Positions 62,259 through 64,000 of a stretch of DNA of 64,000 nucleotides are shown here, one piece after another. The notes beneath the pieces were generated by a model that was not told where the DNA came from, made no database searches, and saw nothing but the letters and a program-made list of their open reading frames with translations. The stretch's first letter is position 1, and every line of letters begins with the position of its first letter. The stretch comes from Bombyx mori (Eukaryota > Arthropoda > Insecta > Lepidoptera > Bombycidae), in contig NC_085129.1 of assembly GCF_030269925.1 (NCBI RefSeq), positions 17,351,501-17,415,500 of the forward strand, given 5' to 3'. Position numbers and translations under genes: made by a program.

Positions 62259-62733
62259 GTAAAATACGTAACATTTTAATTTTAGTAATTTTAGTTAAGG
62301 ATCTGTTACGATAGTTATAATTTTACTTGAAAAACATGCAAATACACTTATTTGGGGTTTCATGTATAAATTCGAAGTTCAAATTTATCGCAATCATATT
62401 TATTGAAGGCACTAAAATGTACATACATTTTATAACAAATGTTAAGCTGTAATATATGTATTTGCATTTGTTTAATCAATCTAATATACAATGAATAATT
62501 ATTTTATATGACATGTTTGGTATATAATTGATATCAACCTACAGTCAAAATAGTGAATTGCTTAAACAACAAGGCACCCAAAAATAGCTTGTCTTAGAAC
62601 ATAATTATTAACATATCTGTTTAAGTGTTAAAAAGCATTAAGAAGCGTTAAATAATTATGTCAGAGACTTTGAAACTGATGATTGTAATTGTAAAATAAT
62701 TATATAATGAACATATCACCCCAAAGCTTGATC
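62259..62733 (+). other. Start of RBM26/27 intron 3, before the LTR element
   Basis: AT-rich, no recognised repeat. Confidence 0.6.
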
Positions 62734-63475
62734 TGTGAGAGGGGTAACAGGATCTTGACATGACACTCACTTATTGTGCTCGCGCTAATTGCTTTAAATG
62801 CACTCCAACGGCAAATATGTATAATAATCGGCACGAGTCTTGAGCTCTGACCTTGACATGTGTAGAAGTCCATTTTTGGGTCTGTTTGCGGGAACGAGGC
62901 AAAGGGTGGCGCCAGCCATGTTGATTACGCGATTGGATCTTCCCGCGTCGCGTTACATGCCGTCAGCTGTGATTAGTTCCCTATGTTGTGCTTGCGTATC
63001 ACTGCAGCAAACTACACTTTGGTCCAATTTTATTAGCCACACATTTTTTTTAACAACCTATAGCAATGCTACATTTTACCTACAACGCTGCACTGTGACG
63101 CGCTCACTCACACAACGATAACCACGAGTAATCTACGCATCGCCACCCCACTACGACGTCAACGATCGCTATTTAAGAGGCCGCAGCACGCCAGTTATGA
63201 CATTCGATAGCTAGACGGCAACGAGTGCGATAGCCCCGCAGTCCACTCGTCTGCCCAAGTTTAATCTGAGCGGTAGCCCCGCAGCCCTCAGAAAAAGCAT
63301 CAGCTAGGAGGTTAAGGAACGCGGTAGCCCCGCAGCCCGTTCCAAGAACCACCCTTAGGAATTGTACGTTTACCTTCATATCTACATATCCGTGTGTTTT
63401 GTATAATTTGTTACATGAACGAATAAAGTTCCTGTTTACTCAGACATCAGTTATTTTAATTCATCTGGCAACATC
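62734..63475 (+). mobile_element. 5' LTR of a Ty3/gypsy-type retrotransposon
   Basis: The boundaries are inferred: TGTGAG at 62734 as the left end and ...CAACA or ...CATCA (63473-63476) as the right end, immediately before a primer-binding site. Inside are TATTTAAG (63170-63177), a plausible core promoter, and AATAAA (63422-63427), a polyadenylation signal; the transcribed leader lies between them. The leader has three copies of GCGGTAGCCCCGCAG (63227, 63270, 63321; the first with one change). The element lies in the intron after exon 3 of the RBM26/27 gene, in the same orientation, so its poly(A) signal could truncate the host transcript. The 3' LTR is outside the window, so age cannot be judged. 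Confidence 0.7.
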
Positions 63476-63479
63476 ATAT

Positions 63480-63493
63480 TGGCGCCCAACGGC
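63480..63493 (+). other. Primer-binding site
   Basis: TGGCGCCCAACGGC, starting a few bases after the LTR end. It matches the 3' end complement of a lysine-type tRNA, as used by many insect gypsy elements. This fixes the LTR/leader border to within a few bases. Confidence 0.75.
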
Positions 63494-63564
63494 AAAAAAA
63501 AAATCTACCAAGGATCTACCCTCAATAAATTGGATTTGGAAGAATTGTAATCTACCCACACAAA

Positions 63565-64000
63565 ATGTCAGAAGAAAAACCTGAATTGATGGTTATGACG
63601 CAGGAGCAATTCACGACACTCATTAACAAGTTGTCAATTACAAACGAAGGTAGCCAACACAAAAGCAGTTTCGCTCGTTGCACAAAAAGGTACGACGGAG
63701 AAAGAAATCATAATAAAGTGGAAGAGTTTATCACAAATATTACTATCTACAAGAAAATTGAAAAAATCACCGACGAAGACGCTCTCGAAGGATTAACGTT
63801 GTTACTAACAGGACAAGCAGCTACGTGGTGGAGTGGCGTCAAAGGTGAGATAAAAAAGTGGAATCAAGCTTTAGACGCGATCAGAAGTGCATTTGCCCCA
63901 AAAATGCAACCGCATGAAGTTTATCTGGAATTGTTTGCGAAGAAGCAAACAAACGAAACTATTGATGCATTCGTTTGTGACAAACGTGCCTTGCTATCGC
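63565..64000 (+). CDS. gag: Gag of the Ty3/gypsy-type element (runs off the window)
   Basis: Frame open from ATG 63565 to the window edge, 145 codons without a stop. It begins MSEEKPELMVMTQEQF, then FARCTKRYDGERN, a segment of helices, and the capsid signature GQAATWWSGVKGEIKKW followed by IRSAFAPKMQPHEVYLELF. That block is the Retrotrans_gag capsid domain shared by Ty3/gypsy elements and the Arc-like family. The start is the first ATG after the primer-binding site and gives a normal-length N-terminus. No nonsense or frameshift is seen, so the copy may be young. A nucleocapsid zinc knuckle and pol should follow beyond the window. Because the frame has no stop in the window, a scan for closed ORFs misses it. 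Confidence 0.85.
   Translation, partial: MSEEKPELMVMTQEQFTTLINKLSITNEGSQHKSSFARCTKRYDGERNHNKVEEFITNITIYKKIEKITDEDALEGLTLLLTGQAATWWSGVKGEIKKWNQALDAIRSAFAPKMQPHEVYLELFAKKQTNETIDAFVCDKRALLS

Noticed and set aside
1..64000. CRISPR array
   Set aside because: Repeats are dispersed SINE and LINE copies of hundreds of bases in both orientations, not short regular repeats with spacers; the organism is an insect.
1..64000. Assignment to the W chromosome because of repeat density
   Set aside because: Single-copy-looking host exons and many short SINEs are equally consistent with an autosome or Z; nothing in the sequence decides it.

Overview
This is a window of lepidopteran nuclear DNA, almost certainly silkworm (Bombyx mori or its wild relative). 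More than twenty copies or fragments of the tRNA-derived SINE Bm1 are present, most with the Pol III B-box GTGTTCGAATCC and a tail ending GCAATAAAA. Around them are several LINE families, mariner elements, MITEs and LTR elements, all in AT-rich spacer. Nothing looks bacterial or viral, and there is no functional tRNA or rRNA gene. Chromosome and version of the assembly cannot be told from the sequence.

Host genes. Two genes are supported, arranged head to head. On the + strand, three coding exons (58622-58680, 61652-61770, 62127-62258) join in phase and encode the N-terminal domain of the RBM26/RBM27 family (Drosophila swm), a nuclear RNA-binding and RNA-surveillance factor; the gene continues past the right edge. 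On the - strand, an ATG exon (54761-54644) encodes a short N-terminus with one membrane-anchor helix. It joins in phase, across a 29.8 kb intron, to exons at 24804-24707 and 23802-23639. A second ATG exon (11136-10847), preceded by TATCGATA (DRE) motifs, ends in the same splice phase as the 23802-23639 exon and is probably an alternative first exon. I do not recognise the protein. The rest of that gene lies off the left edge, so most of the transposon mass in the window sits in its introns.

Mobile DNA by region. 1-11 kb: Bm1 and hairpin-tailed Jockey-type LINE ends (called LINE-A here), plus a 1101-bp TAA-flanked DNA element inserted in a Bm1 (2638-3738). 11-30 kb: more Bm1, LINE-A and LINE-B, palindromic MITEs, an R1-like LINE end and an LTR. 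30-40 kb: several TIR elements, RTE-like remnants, LINE-A and a long LINE-B end. 40.6-42.6 kb: a very long inverted repeat with two arms of about 780 bp. 42.6-47 kb: LTR fragments and nested LINE/SINE insertions. 47.5-53.0 kb: the most remarkable region, a stack of insertions. A decayed maT mariner contains a LINE, which contains a younger maT mariner (TA duplication). That contains the 1101-bp element (TAA duplication), which carries a Bm1, and that Bm1 contains a second complete 1101-bp element (TAA duplication), itself carrying another Bm1. 55-58.6 kb: intergenic, with a hAT-type element holding an RTE insertion. 62.7-64 kb: 5' LTR, primer-binding site and open gag of a Ty3/gypsy-type element in an intron of the RBM26/27 gene.

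How it fits together. The host genes contribute under 1 kb of coding sequence. The rest is a record of successive transposition that can be read through exact target-site duplications. The strongest candidate for something new is the 1101-bp element: it has captured a Bm1 SINE, and two of its three insertions are in the Pol III A-box of a Bm1, so it carries a copy of its own target and has inserted into itself.
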